Made by a program: the position numbers and the translations under genes | Source of the DNA: Rhizobium leguminosarum bv. trifolii WSM1325 | GTDB lineage: Bacteria; Pseudomonadota; Alphaproteobacteria; Rhizobiales; Rhizobiaceae | Direction of reading: 5' to 3' | NCBI GenBank assembly: GCA_000023185.1 | Contig: CP001623.1 | Span: 310,001 to 374,000 of the forward strand | DNA length: 64,000 nucleotides | Notes under the pieces: generated by a model | The model's database searches: none | The model's input: only the letters and a program-made list of their open reading frames with translations | What the model was told of the DNA's origin: nothing | Shown here: piece by piece, positions 35,888 through 44,138 of the stretch | Numbering within the stretch: position 1 is the stretch's first letter | Layout: each line of letters begins with the position of its first letter

Positions 35888-36043
35888 TTACAGCCCCAGT
35901 TGGCTTTTATCGTATTCTCTGGCCGCTGAGTTCAATGCCACGGGCAAGAGGTCGCGGTCACGTTCTCCAACGAGAAGGCCGTCCTTCATCTCTGGCCGAT
36001 CGATTCTGGCTTTGTCGGTGTGCATGTTGTCACGTCGGTTCAT
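35888..36043 (-). CDS. Possible small ORF (51 aa) with strong ribosome binding site
   Basis: The frame begins MNRRDNMHTDKARIDRP and ends DKSQLGL. GGGAGG stands five bases upstream of the ATG at 36043. It is charged, with no hydrophobic stretch. No family is recognised, and the flanking sequence is gene-poor, so it might be the 5' remnant of a longer gene. Confidence 0.3.
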   Translation of the reverse strand: MNRRDNMHTDKARIDRPEMKDGLLVGERDRDLLPVALNSAAREYDKSQLGL

Positions 36044-36748
36044 CTAAGCCTCCCTTCGCTGACCGGGGTAGGCCCCCGCGCCGCGTGTTGACCAGATCTA
36101 GACGGCGGCTCGCCACAGATCAATATATGAGGATAATATATTTTTTGATATTCTGGATTGCCGCACTAGCGTCTGATTTTGTATTTTAGCTGCCGCCGAA
36201 TTACTTAGTAACATTGAAATTTTTTATGTATTAGTCAGACAGCGGTAAATGTTTAGCAACAAGATTCGGCAGTTGGCGGTTCGTAAAGCCTTAATGGTCA
36301 TGTTCCCTTATCAACCGCCCAAGCAGTCGGATGGGTTCTCCGTCTTGCTAGACAATCCCAACATTTTAGGTGGATCGATTAGTTCCTCACCTAGGAACGC
36401 ATGGCCACGCAAGTGAATTCCTTGTAGAAAATCAATGGACATGAATAACACAATAGAAGTGAATTATCGCTGTGTCGGGGTAGGGGATCGAGAACTTACG
36501 AGCATGTGGATAACGAAGACTTTTAGCCCGCGCGCTAAGTCACACAGATTTAAGAGCCTGTAGATTGAGTTGGTGCGCTAGATCGACAAGCTGACGCTGC
36601 TGATGCTTTGATAGGACGGTGTCGCAAAATAGGCAGCGACGTGTCCGTGATGCCAAATCCAATTTGAGCCATGACATACAGCTTCGACGAGCGCGACTTT
36701 CTGCCGTTGTGAGTTAATGGCGGACCGTGACTTGCGGGTTTTGAGAGG
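36044..36748. other. Gene-poor, partly AT-rich region
   Basis: No supported gene. The part at about 36115-36260 is AT-rich and includes a 20-codon hydrophobic frame at 36127-36189 without a ribosome binding site. The right part runs into the IS30 remnant's 3' flank. It reads as a recombination hot spot between the GntR gene and IS debris. Confidence 0.4.
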
Positions 36749-37331
36749 CTAACCGGTGCGCCTGATTTGGGCGAGAAGTTTCTGGCGAAAGACTTCTGCC
36801 GGCGTTTTGTAGCCGAGGCATTTGCGTTGCGTTCAGGCGGTTGCAGATCTCGGTGAGATCGCGGTCGCCGAGAGACAGTGGATCGACCTCTCTCGAAAGC
36901 CATTTCCTGGCCCCGTCTATTGGTGTTCTCGACAGTGCCCTTCTGCCACGGGGATTGCGGATCGCAAAACCATGTCTGCGCTCCGATGCTGGCCTGCAGG
37001 TAAGGCCAGTCGGTGAACTCCGTGCCACGATCGAAGGTGATCGAGCGACGGGCGAGGTGGGGCAGGGATTGTAGCACCTGGATCAGGCCGTCCATCACCG
37101 GCCTCGATTGCCGGTCATTGTTGCGCAGGAAAATGGCAAAGCGACTGACCCGCTCGACCAGTGACGTCACGTTGGCCTTGCCGAACTTCTTGCGAAACTG
37201 GATGAGATCGCACTCCCAGTGCCCGAACTGTTTTCGCTCGGCGACGGCGTCTGGCCGGTAGAGAATGTTGACATCCGGGGTGAACCGCTTGCCATGGCGG
37301 CGTCTGGCGTGCCGCGGCCGGCGAATATCTA
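36749..37331 (-). pseudogene. IS30-family transposase remnant
   Basis: From 37331 leftwards: a Lys/Arg-rich segment and VNILYRPDAVAERKQFGHWECDLI with the first catalytic Asp. Next come SITFDRGTEF and TWFCDPQSPWQKGTVENTNRR with the DDE Asp and Glu. The C-terminal RLNAT / KCLGYKTPAEVF / LLAQIRRTG pieces lie in other frames. At least two frameshifts (near 36900 and 36815) and the missing N-terminal third show it is dead. Its 5' edge abuts the truncated dehydrogenase gene on the other strand at 37332. Confidence 0.8.
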
Positions 37332-37332
37332 G

Positions 37333-37858
37333 TCGATACAGCCGTACGCGAGTTCAGTCGCTTGGACGTCATGCTGAACAACGCCGGCCTCATGCCGCTG
37401 TCACCATTGGAACGTCTCCGCATCAATGAGTGGGACCGCATGATCGATGTGAATATCAAGGGCGTGCTATATGGCATCGCTGCAGCTCTGCCGCATATGA
37501 AGACGCAGAAAATCGGGCCATATCATCAACGTCTCCTCCGTCTACGGTCACGTCGTGGATCCGGGCGCGGCCGTCTACTGTGCCACGAAATTCGCGGTGC
37601 GGGCGCTGTCGGAGGGTCTGCGCAAAGAGGTGAAGCCTTACAACATCCGGACAACCATCATTTCGCCCGGAACCACTCAAGACTGAGCTTCACGACCATA
37701 TCAGCGAGCAGGACATCCATGACGAGACCAGGGCCTTCGTCGCGCAAATTGCTGTTCCGGCAGCCACATTCGCCAGAACTGTTGCTTTTGCAGTCAACGA
37801 GCCGGACGACGTCGACATTAACGAAATCCTGTTCCGGCCCACAGCGCAGCCGGTCTGA
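37333..37858 (+). pseudogene. Short-chain dehydrogenase/reductase, truncated and frameshifted
   Basis: It begins mid-gene with [19 protein letters not shown] (the NNAG motif), then [18 protein letters not shown]. After a frameshift near 37513 it continues [17 protein letters not shown], and the catalytic Tyr-Lys follows as [13 protein letters not shown] second shift near 37676 leads into [12 protein letters not shown] and the end at 37858. The N-terminal TGxxxGxG cofactor motif is gone, cut at the IS30 junction. Not functional. Confidence 0.8.
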
Positions 37859-37897
37859 AAAACATCAGGAGGAGCAGGGGGCACGTCTCAAGGCGGA

Positions 37898-38145
37898 TCA
37901 GTTCTTCCAGATCGAATGGCTTGCCTTGGCCGCAAGTTTCTCGGCCTTGGCTTTGGCCGCCTTCTCAAGCGGAAACGCGGCGATGGCAGTCCCCAACGCG
38001 CATGGACCAGTTGCTTCTTTCCGTCGGCGGTGTTGCGGAAGATCGGCCCCATCTGATCGGGGTTCATCTGGTAGGCCGGCATCAGGTTGATCAGACTTTC
38101 GGCGTCCTGGGGCCATTTCAGGACCCAGTCCTTGACATGCTATAA
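37898..38145 (-). pseudogene. SRAP (YedK/HMCES-type) gene fragment
   Basis: Reading leftwards from 38145: [23 protein letters not shown], then [25 protein letters not shown], the conserved SRAP region (P-I-x-R-N, A-R-W-G-L-P-S). After a frameshift near 37995 the sequence continues [16 protein letters not shown] and stops. The catalytic N-terminal Met-Cys and the C-terminal half are absent. SRAP proteins protect abasic sites in single-stranded DNA; this copy cannot. Confidence 0.6.
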
Positions 38146-38244
38146 AGATCGCACATTGCAGGCCATCCCCTCCGCTGAGCTCGAATGGTGGACAATCTAA
38201 CGCACGGCGCTGATTTCGCTAGTCGAGCGCAGGAACGTTGCGCG

Positions 38245-38259
38245 ACGTTCACTGAACGT
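38245..38259. promoter_or_regulatory. Perfect palindrome upstream of the toxin-antitoxin operon (distal)
   Basis: ACGTTCA-C-TGAACGT, 7+1+7 bases. A further CGTACG/GACGTAC pair follows at about 38257-38276, so the region holds several related half-sites. Probably an operator for the antitoxin. Confidence 0.5.
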
Positions 38260-38301
38260 ACGCACACGCGACGTACAAAGATTCGTATATCAACTTGACA
38301 G

Positions 38302-38320
38302 GTACGTCATTTTGACGTAC
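38302..38320. promoter_or_regulatory. Perfect palindrome upstream of the toxin-antitoxin operon (proximal)
   Basis: GTACGTCA-TTT-TGACGTAC, 8+3+8 bases, ending 37 bases before the antitoxin ATG. TacA-type ribbon-helix-helix antitoxins repress their own operon by binding such sites. It overlaps the likely promoter (TTGACA at 38295-38300). Confidence 0.6.
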
Positions 38321-38357
38321 ACGTGACCACACAGTTACACCCGAAGAGGAGGCGACT

Positions 38358-38666
38358 ATGCTTGCTTTCAAAGACATGACTGCCGAAATCGATGAACCAA
38401 ACGACGCACGTATGGGCTTCCGTACGAAGGCGCGTATCAAGACGGCAATTCAACGCGCTGCTGCGCTGTCCGGTGTAGACGACTCCGCTTTCACGATCAA
38501 CGCTGCTTATCAAGCCGCCATGACGACGATCGCCGTCCATGAACGGACCTTTTTGCAGCCAGCCGATCATGCTGCGTTTTTTGCTGCACTGGACAACCCG
38601 CCAGAGCCGACAGATAGACTTAAGGCTGCTTTCAAGCGTCACAGCGAGACTGTCGTTTCAAAATAA
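38358..38666 (+). CDS. TacA-type antitoxin (DUF1778, ribbon-helix-helix)
   Basis: A 102-aa antitoxin. The N-terminal part (ARMGFRTKARIKTAIQRAAALSGVDDSAFTINAA) is a ribbon-helix-helix DNA-binding fold. The C-terminal part (RTFLQPADHAAFFAALDNPPEP, then LKAAF) is the toxin-wrapping tail, with the L-x-x-x-D-x-x-x-F-x-x-x-L-D-N-P-P pattern typical of DUF1778. GAGGAGG precedes the ATG. Its TAA shares the A with the toxin's ATG (TAATG), so translation is coupled. It should neutralise the acetyltransferase toxin and repress the operon. Confidence 0.9.
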   Translation: MLAFKDMTAEIDEPNDARMGFRTKARIKTAIQRAAALSGVDDSAFTINAAYQAAMTTIAVHERTFLQPADHAAFFAALDNPPEPTDRLKAAFKRHSETVVSK

Positions 38667-39208
38667 TGCCGCAAAACGAAGCGCCAAAGCTAATCATCGA
38701 GCCGCTCGATCCCCTAAAACATGATCGGGCGGCTTTTTCGTGCGGCATTGAGCAGGTCGACAATTTCTTTCAGAAGACCGCAAACAAGCTTCAGAAGAGC
38801 GACAATGTTCGTGTTTTCGTGATGACGCAGGACGCAGGCCCGGTGATGGGCTTCTACGCCATCAACAGCCACGCTGTTGATTATACGGAGCTTCCGAAAA
38901 GGTTCGCCCGCGACCGGCCCGGACATGGGTCAATTCCTGCGGCCTACATCTCAATGATCGGTCGCGACTTGAAATTCGCTGGCAGCGGATACGGCGGTGA
39001 CCTGCTGATCGACTGCTTGACGCGCATAGCGCGTATCTCGGATGACATAGGTACGGCAATCGTCATGCTCGATGTCCTGGATTGCGGTGATGCAGAGCGG
39101 ACCGAGAGACGAGTAAAGCTTTACAAGGAATACGGCTTCCAGCCTCTGCCAACAAATGCGATGCGGATGTTCATCCCAATCGCGACGATCAAAAAGATGT
39201 TCGACTAA
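38666..39208 (+). CDS. TacT-type GNAT toxin
   Basis: A 180-aa acetyltransferase of the toxin class that acetylates aminoacyl-tRNA and stops translation. The N-terminal strand has the family phrase F-x-C-G-x-x-x-x-D-N-F; here it reads FSCGIEQVDNFFQKTA. The acetyl-CoA pyrophosphate loop is KFAGSGYGGDLL near residues 103-114, and the catalytic-type Tyr lies in KLYKEYGFQPL near 153-156. Overlap with the antitoxin gene (one base) and the operator palindromes upstream mark an intact toxin-antitoxin pair, likely helping to keep the plasmid. Confidence 0.88.
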   Translation: MPQNEAPKLIIEPLDPLKHDRAAFSCGIEQVDNFFQKTANKLQKSDNVRVFVMTQDAGPVMGFYAINSHAVDYTELPKRFARDRPGHGSIPAAYISMIGRDLKFAGSGYGGDLLIDCLTRIARISDDIGTAIVMLDVLDCGDAERTERRVKLYKEYGFQPLPTNAMRMFIPIATIKKMFD

Positions 39209-39567
39209 ACCCTGCCGCTCATGGAGTTCTCGGCGGGCCCGTCGTAAGGATTTCGTCATGAGTTTAGAAGGTGAGGTCTCCTCGACCAGGGGTGCAGCGA
39301 GACCGACCGCAGCCAAGCTAGGATCGCGAAGTCCGGGCGTGCAAGAACCTCATCTTCGAAGACCCGTTCACCGGTAGGTTGAATGCGGTCATGTCCCACG
39401 TCACTCAACGAGTTCGATAAATCTGCTTACACCTTAAAAACTAGGCGTGGGAGCAGCATAGGATGGCGGTCGCACAGGGGAGGGTGAAGGTCGCCGGTTC
39501 CTTTCTCAAGGCGCTCAAATTTCAATCTGGGGAGCTGAGGGATAGCATTCTGCCGCACCACTGGATT
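39209..39567. other. Intergenic region with a possible gene scrap
   Basis: No complete gene. A + strand stretch around 39322-39420 reads REVRACKNLIFEDPFTGRLNAVMSHVTQRVR and then stops; it looks protein-like but I cannot name it. Confidence 0.3.
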
Positions 39568-39828
39568 TTAAAGCGAGCGGCGGCCACGCCGTAAATTCTC
39601 GGGTTGTTGCTCACCCATCGCCGGTTTGACGAACAGTTCAAGAATGTCGCATCCGAGGACGCTCGCGATCTTGCCGAGAGAATCGATCCCGAGGTTCACC
39701 CGCTTCCGCTCGATTTGAGAAATTGAGACGCGCTCTAGTCCTGCTTCGAGCGCCAGGCGCTCTTGAGACAACCCGCGATTAACTCGAAGTTTCTTTACAT
39801 TCCAAGCTAGCAGATCACGGGGCGTCAT
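39568..39828 (-). CDS. Xre-family (Cro/CI-type) helix-turn-helix regulator
   Basis: An 86-aa regulator with a single HTH domain: NVKKLRVNRGLSQERLALEAGLERVSISQIERKRVNLGIDSLGKIASVLG, five helices, ending in a short basic tail. No sensor domain. It is divergent from the LysR gene starting at 39931, with a 102-base gap that must hold both promoters. A second Xre/LysR divergent pair at 41226-42549 repeats this arrangement, although the two Xre proteins are only distantly related. Confidence 0.85.
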   Translation of the reverse strand: MTPRDLLAWNVKKLRVNRGLSQERLALEAGLERVSISQIERKRVNLGIDSLGKIASVLGCDILELFVKPAMGEQQPENLRRGRRSL

Positions 39829-39930
39829 CTGCCCACCTGATCATTACGACGAAAATTAAATAACTGGCTATTCTATACGAAAAAAGATATTCTGGGTGGA
39901 CGACGGCGCGAAGATCGAGAGAAAATCTGC

Positions 39931-40821
39931 ATGGAACTACGCCAGCTCTCCTACTTCGTCGCGGTGGCCGAGGAACTGCACTTCGGCCGGGCGGCAGCCA
40001 AGGTGCGCATCGCCCAGCCGGCACTTTCCAATCACGTGCAGGCGCTGGAGCGCGAACTTGGCTGTGCGCTGTTCATCCGCTCGACCAGGCGGGTGGAACT
40101 GACCAGGGCAGGGGAGATCTTCCACGAGCGCTGCGTCGGGATCCTGAGCGAGGTCGATCTGAGTGCCGAGATCACCAGGGCGGTGGCCGGCAAGACGATC
40201 CGGCAGATCAGGATCGGCACCGTCTATCCGGCGACCACCGGCGTGCTGCCGGCGTTCCTTGGAAAGATCGCCCGCAAGTACCCGGATATCCGCATCCATA
40301 TATCCAGCGGCAATACCGGCGACATCATCCGCGGCCTGGAGAACGGCCAGATCAATCTCGGCTTCATCAGACCGGTGGAAAACATCGGCTCGTTGCGCTT
40401 CTCCTCGATCGCCCATGAGCGTTATCTCCTGGCGGTCGCCAGGTCGAACCCACTGGCGGAGCGGACGGAGATTGGCATCGAAGATCTGCGCTCTGAGAAG
40501 ATCATCGCCTTCAATCGCAAGAACCTCTCCTACACCGAGCGGTACTTCAACGAGAAGTTCGAGGAATACGATCTGACCCGCAACATCACTTATAGCTGCG
40601 ACGACACCTATTCGTTGGTGTCGCTGGTCTCGGCCGGCCTTGGCATCGGCTTTGCGCCGGAATGGACCGAGGGCCTGCCGAACCGGGCCTTCGAACTGAA
40701 GGCGGTGAGGGGCATCGACTTCAGGATCGGGCTTGGTGTTGCCTGGAACAAGGAGGATCCAACCGCCTCGCGCGACGACATCGTCGATATCGCGAGGTCG
40801 TTGGCGCGGCCGGGCAGGTGA
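39931..40821 (+). CDS. LysR-family transcriptional regulator, copy 1
   Basis: A 296-aa LysR regulator. The N-terminal winged helix-turn-helix covers residues 1-60 (MELRQLSYFVAVAEELHFG, AQPALSNHVQALERELGCALF, RVELTRAGE). The effector-binding domain starts near 90 (IRIGTVYPATTGVLPAF) and includes SGNTGDIIRGLENGQINLGFI. It differs from copy 2 (41659-42549) at only six residues. Similarity between the two DNA copies begins at the ATG and ends at the stop, while the upstream sequences differ. Target genes are not evident nearby; the family member type is catabolic rather than NodD. Confidence 0.92.
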   Translation: MELRQLSYFVAVAEELHFGRAAAKVRIAQPALSNHVQALERELGCALFIRSTRRVELTRAGEIFHERCVGILSEVDLSAEITRAVAGKTIRQIRIGTVYPATTGVLPAFLGKIARKYPDIRIHISSGNTGDIIRGLENGQINLGFIRPVENIGSLRFSSIAHERYLLAVARSNPLAERTEIGIEDLRSEKIIAFNRKNLSYTERYFNEKFEEYDLTRNITYSCDDTYSLVSLVSAGLGIGFAPEWTEGLPNRAFELKAVRGIDFRIGLGVAWNKEDPTASRDDIVDIARSLARPGR

Positions 40822-41225
40822 GGCGAGGGGTATCGCGGGTACACCCCAAGCGGAACGGCTTGCCGGGGGCAGTCGGTCCCGGGTTCCGCTCGTTCCCGAG
40901 CGGCGCTCCGCTAACCCTCCTGCGGCTGCCCTTTTAACCGGTCAAGCCGTGCGCGAACTGGCGCCGGCGCGGACGCGCCTTCGCCTGGTATGCTCATTGT
41001 TTGGAGGAGCCTCCTTGCCGTGGCGTCGGCGCAAGAGGGCCGGCGGCCAAGCCGTCCGTCAGAATTCGGACGACTGATATTACAGATCGAAGCCGGGCTT
41101 GCCAAAACGAGCGACTCTCGGCCGGAACGAGATGTCCACGGGGGCGGCCCGTCCCCACCGGCGGCTCTCTGATTGCACCGACGCCCGCTCCTGCGCCGGC
41201 CGCCCCGCAGCATCCATCTGAGATA
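40822..41225. other. Intergenic region between the LysR/Xre pairs
   Basis: GC-rich, with no supported gene. Short open frames exist on both strands but have neither ribosome binding sites nor family motifs. I see no repeat linking it to the gap before the first pair. Confidence 0.4.
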
Positions 41226-41561
41226 TTAGCGCCGTCCTTTTGCTGCGACGATCGCTTCCGCCAGTATGATACATAGCTGTAGTTCCTCGAGCGTCATGCC
41301 GTTCGCGGCATTTGCAAAGCGTTCCAGGAGATCTGTCGTTTCAGCAACTGCGTCGGCGTGTCCTGCGACGCCCAGCAGCCAATTTGGTGTTGTGCCAAGC
41401 GACAACGCTATTCTTACCAGTATCGCTAGGTCTGGTTCTCTTCGGCCGGCCACATAGTGCGCATATCGGCGCTCATCGAGGCCTACCCGCCTTGCTGCCT
41501 CGGCGTTCGAAATGCCTAGCTGTTCAGCTCTTTCACGAAGCCGCTTTGAAAGAATATCCAT
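41226..41561 (-). CDS. Xre-family helix-turn-helix regulator, second pair
   Basis: A 111-aa regulator. HTH domain: LRERAEQLGISNAEAARRVGLDERRYAHYVAGRREPDLAILVRIALSLGTTPNWLLG. A helical C-terminal tail follows (ETTDLLERFANAANGMTLEELQLCIILAEAIVA). The frame is open to 41660, but the start at 41561 (MDILSKRLR) fits the family; a perfect palindrome (41562-41578) touches this start codon. It is divergent from LysR copy 2. Confidence 0.8.
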   Translation of the reverse strand: MDILSKRLRERAEQLGISNAEAARRVGLDERRYAHYVAGRREPDLAILVRIALSLGTTPNWLLGVAGHADAVAETTDLLERFANAANGMTLEELQLCIILAEAIVAAKGRR

Positions 41562-41578
41562 GGGAACGATTTGTTCCC
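41562..41578. promoter_or_regulatory. Palindrome abutting the Xre start codon
   Basis: GGGAAC-N5-GTTCCC, 6+5+6 bases, immediately upstream of the ATG of the 111-aa Xre regulator. Its position would allow autorepression by blocking transcription or translation start. Binding is inferred. Confidence 0.4.
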
Positions 41579-41658
41579 CATTGATAACGATCTGGCCACG
41601 AACGATATGGAGTGTTATTACTACAAACTGTAGTTTTAGAAATTGAAAGGTCGGGCTC

Positions 41659-42549
41659 ATGGAACTACGCCAGCTCTCCTATTTCGTCGCCGTGGCCGAG
41701 GAACTGCATTTCGGCAGGGCGGCCGCCAAGGTGCGCATCGCCCAGCCGGCGCTGTCCAATCACGTGCAGGCGCTTGAACGGGAGCTCGGCTGCGCGCTGT
41801 TCATTCGCTCGACCAGGCGGGTGGAACTGACCAGGGCAGGGGAGATCTTCCACGAGCGCTGCGTCGGGATCCTCAGTGAGGTCGATCTGAGTGCCGAGAT
41901 CACCAGGGCGGTGGCCGGCAAGACGATAAGGCAGATCAGGATCGGCACCGTCTATCCGGCGACCACCGGCGTGCTGCCGGCGTTCCTTGGAAAGATCGCC
42001 CGCAAGTATCCGGATATCCGTATTCATATATCAAGCGGCAATACCGGCGATATCATCCGCGGCCTGGAAAACGGCCAGATCAATCTCGGCTTCATCCGGC
42101 CGGTGGAAAACATCGGCTCGCTGCGCTTCGCCTCGATCGCCCATGAGCGGTATCTCTTGGCGGTGGCGAGGACGAACCCACTGGCGGAGCGGACGGAGAT
42201 TGGCATCGACGATCTGCGCGGGGAGAAGATCATCGCCTTCAATCGCAAGAACCTCTCCTACACAGAGCGGTACTTCAACGAGAAGTTCGAGGAATACGAC
42301 CTGACCCGCAACATCGCCTATAGCTGCGATGATACCTATTCGCTGGTGTCGCTGGTCTCGGCCGGCCTTGGCATCGGCTTTGCGCCGGAATGGACCGAGG
42401 GCCTGCCGAACCGGGCCTTCGAGTTGAAGGCGGTGAGAGGCATCGACTTCAGGATCGGGCTGGGTGTCGCCTGGAATAAAGAGGATCCAACCGCCTCGCG
42501 CGATGACATCGTCGATATCGCCCGCTCATTGGCACGGCCGGCCAGGTAA
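41659..42549 (+). CDS. LysR-family transcriptional regulator, copy 2
   Basis: A 296-aa near-twin of the protein at 39931-40821, with the same domains. The six differences lie in the effector half and tail (RFASI for RFSSI, ART for ARS, IDD for IED, LRG for LRS, NIA for NIT, PAR for PGR); the DNA-binding domain is identical. At DNA level the copies differ at many silent sites in some blocks and are identical over long runs in others, for example about 41814-41870. AAAGG lies upstream of the ATG. Confidence 0.92.
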   Translation: MELRQLSYFVAVAEELHFGRAAAKVRIAQPALSNHVQALERELGCALFIRSTRRVELTRAGEIFHERCVGILSEVDLSAEITRAVAGKTIRQIRIGTVYPATTGVLPAFLGKIARKYPDIRIHISSGNTGDIIRGLENGQINLGFIRPVENIGSLRFASIAHERYLLAVARTNPLAERTEIGIDDLRGEKIIAFNRKNLSYTERYFNEKFEEYDLTRNIAYSCDDTYSLVSLVSAGLGIGFAPEWTEGLPNRAFELKAVRGIDFRIGLGVAWNKEDPTASRDDIVDIARSLARPAR

Positions 42550-42818
42550 ACGATCTCCGCTGCGGTTCATCTGTGACGCGAGCGACATGAAGCCGCTTCG
42601 CGGATCTGCCACGTCTGCCTCCGTCTAAACCCCCCACTAGACTTCGGCCATCGCGTCCTGCCCCGGCTTTGGGTCCTGCCAGGCTCGCGCCGCCGGCAAC
42701 GGCTTTGTCGTCCTCCACTGCGTTGCGGCCCCGCGGGGTGCAGGCAGCGCTTGCAGCCCGGCTTTCGGACCGCCGTAGCAGGTCGCGATGGCCGCGACCT
42801 CGAAACGGAGGTTCCAAC
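42550..42818. other. Leader region of the ardC-like gene
   Basis: About 270 bases without a gene. The ribosome binding site CGGAGG (42806-42811) stands next to the ardC start. No clear promoter or terminator was identified. Confidence 0.3.
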
Positions 42819-43739
42819 ATGAGCAGGCAGCAATCCAACCAACGAACCGATATCCACAGCCGCATCACCAACACGATCATCGCCGATCTCGAACGGGGCG
42901 TGCGGCCATGGACCAAACCCTGGACGACGGGACATGCGGCAAGTGAGGTCAGCCGGCCACTGCGCCACAACGGCCAACCCTACACCGGGATCAATGTCCT
43001 GCTGCTGTGGTCCGAAGCTATCGCCCGCGGCTTTGCCTCATCACGCTGGATGACGTTTCGCCAGGCAATCGAGCTCGGCGGCGCCGTTCGCAAGGGCGAA
43101 ACCGGCACGACCGTTGTCTTTGCCAGTTCGTTCGTCCGCACCGAGACGACAGACACGGGCAGCGAGGTCGAACAGGATGTTCCGTTCCTCAAAGCCTACA
43201 CGGTGTTCAACACCGGTCAGATCGCCGGTCTCGAGGGTCGCTTTGACGACACTGCACCTCTCCAGGATCCGATGAGCCGCATCGGCGATGCCGGCCGCTT
43301 CTTTGCCAATACCGGCGCGCTGATCCGCCACGGAGGATCGGCTGCCTATTATGCCGCTCAGCGTGATTACATCCAGATGCCATGCCTGGATGCCTTCAGG
43401 GACGATGCTTCCTATGTCGCCGTCCTCAGCCACGAGATGACGCACTGGACCGCCGCACCGCGACGGCTGGATCGCGATCTCAGCCGCTACGCGAAAGACA
43501 GGAGCGAACGTGCCCGCGAGGAGCTGATTGCCGAACTCGGCAGCGCGTTTCTCTGCGCCGATCTCGGCATCGTTCCAGAGCTCGAACCACGCCCCGACCA
43601 CGCCAGCTATCTCGATGGCTGGCTGAAGGTTCTCGACCACGACAAGCGCGCCATCTTCTCGGCGGCGGCCCATGCGCAGCGCGCCGTCGACTATCTGCAT
43701 TCCCTGCAGCCGGAGCGCAACGAGGAGGAGGCGGCGTAA
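42819..43739 (+). CDS. ardC: ArdC-like antirestriction protein
   Basis: A 306-aa protein of the ArdC family. The N-terminal DNA-binding part contains ITNTIIADLERGVRPWTKPW and the GxNVLLLW segment, and a C-terminal zincin-like metalloprotease domain has the zinc motif SHEMTHWTAAPRRLDRD, then EELIAELGSAFLCADLG. Such proteins enter the recipient or are made early there and shield incoming DNA from restriction. The start at 42819 follows CGGAGG. Its position by the transfer region is typical of a plasmid leading region. Confidence 0.88.
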   Translation: MSRQQSNQRTDIHSRITNTIIADLERGVRPWTKPWTTGHAASEVSRPLRHNGQPYTGINVLLLWSEAIARGFASSRWMTFRQAIELGGAVRKGETGTTVVFASSFVRTETTDTGSEVEQDVPFLKAYTVFNTGQIAGLEGRFDDTAPLQDPMSRIGDAGRFFANTGALIRHGGSAAYYAAQRDYIQMPCLDAFRDDASYVAVLSHEMTHWTAAPRRLDRDLSRYAKDRSERAREELIAELGSAFLCADLGIVPELEPRPDHASYLDGWLKVLDHDKRAIFSAAAHAQRAVDYLHSLQPERNEEEAA

Positions 43740-43801
43740 GCCGTCTCTTCTTCATTCAACTGTCTCTTCCTTCGCTCAGGCATGCGAGACGCGGATGTCG
43801 A

Positions 43802-44047
43802 TCACTGCAGCGGAAGGTAGCCTCGCGATCGCTTCCTGCGCAAAAGGCTGAGCAGGAGATCGACGGCTTTTGCCTCGCTATCGAAGACATGGATCTTCTG
43901 CTGACCGCGGCTGCCGATGCGTCCCCAGCTGCGCACCAGCGAGGTCTCGCCGAAGAGGTTCGGCTCAATCGACAGCGCATAAAAGCGAGCCATGTTCTTC
44001 GATGGATCGATGCGTTCGATGTAGAGACGATAGGGCTGAACTGTCAT
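43802..44047 (-). CDS. WGR-domain protein
   Basis: An 81-aa protein that is little more than a WGR domain: YRLYIERIDPSKNMARFYAL, then TSLVRSWGRIGSRGQ with the literal Trp-Gly-Arg at residues 41-43, then [24 protein letters not shown] domains contact nucleic acids in larger proteins; free-standing ones are common on rhizobial plasmids and of unknown role. It lies 92 bases after traG on the same strand and may be cotranscribed. Confidence 0.85.
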   Translation of the reverse strand: MTVQPYRLYIERIDPSKNMARFYALSIEPNLFGETSLVRSWGRIGSRGQQKIHVFDSEAKAVDLLLSLLRRKRSRGYLPLQ

Positions 44048-44138
44048 GCCGGCAGAATCGCAAGGACCAGGCGGCGGCGTCCAACGACATTTGTGAATCG
44101 GTCAGGCCCGATCGATTCACGTTGGTGATATCGCCTCG

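Noticed and set aside
36127..36189. 20-codon hydrophobic frame resembling a signal peptide
   Set aside because: No ribosome binding site, too short, and it lies in an AT-rich stretch where hydrophobic codons arise by chance.
39931..40821. NodD-type regulator and nod box
   Set aside because: The LysR proteins lack NodD-specific features and no nod-box-like sequence was found near either copy.
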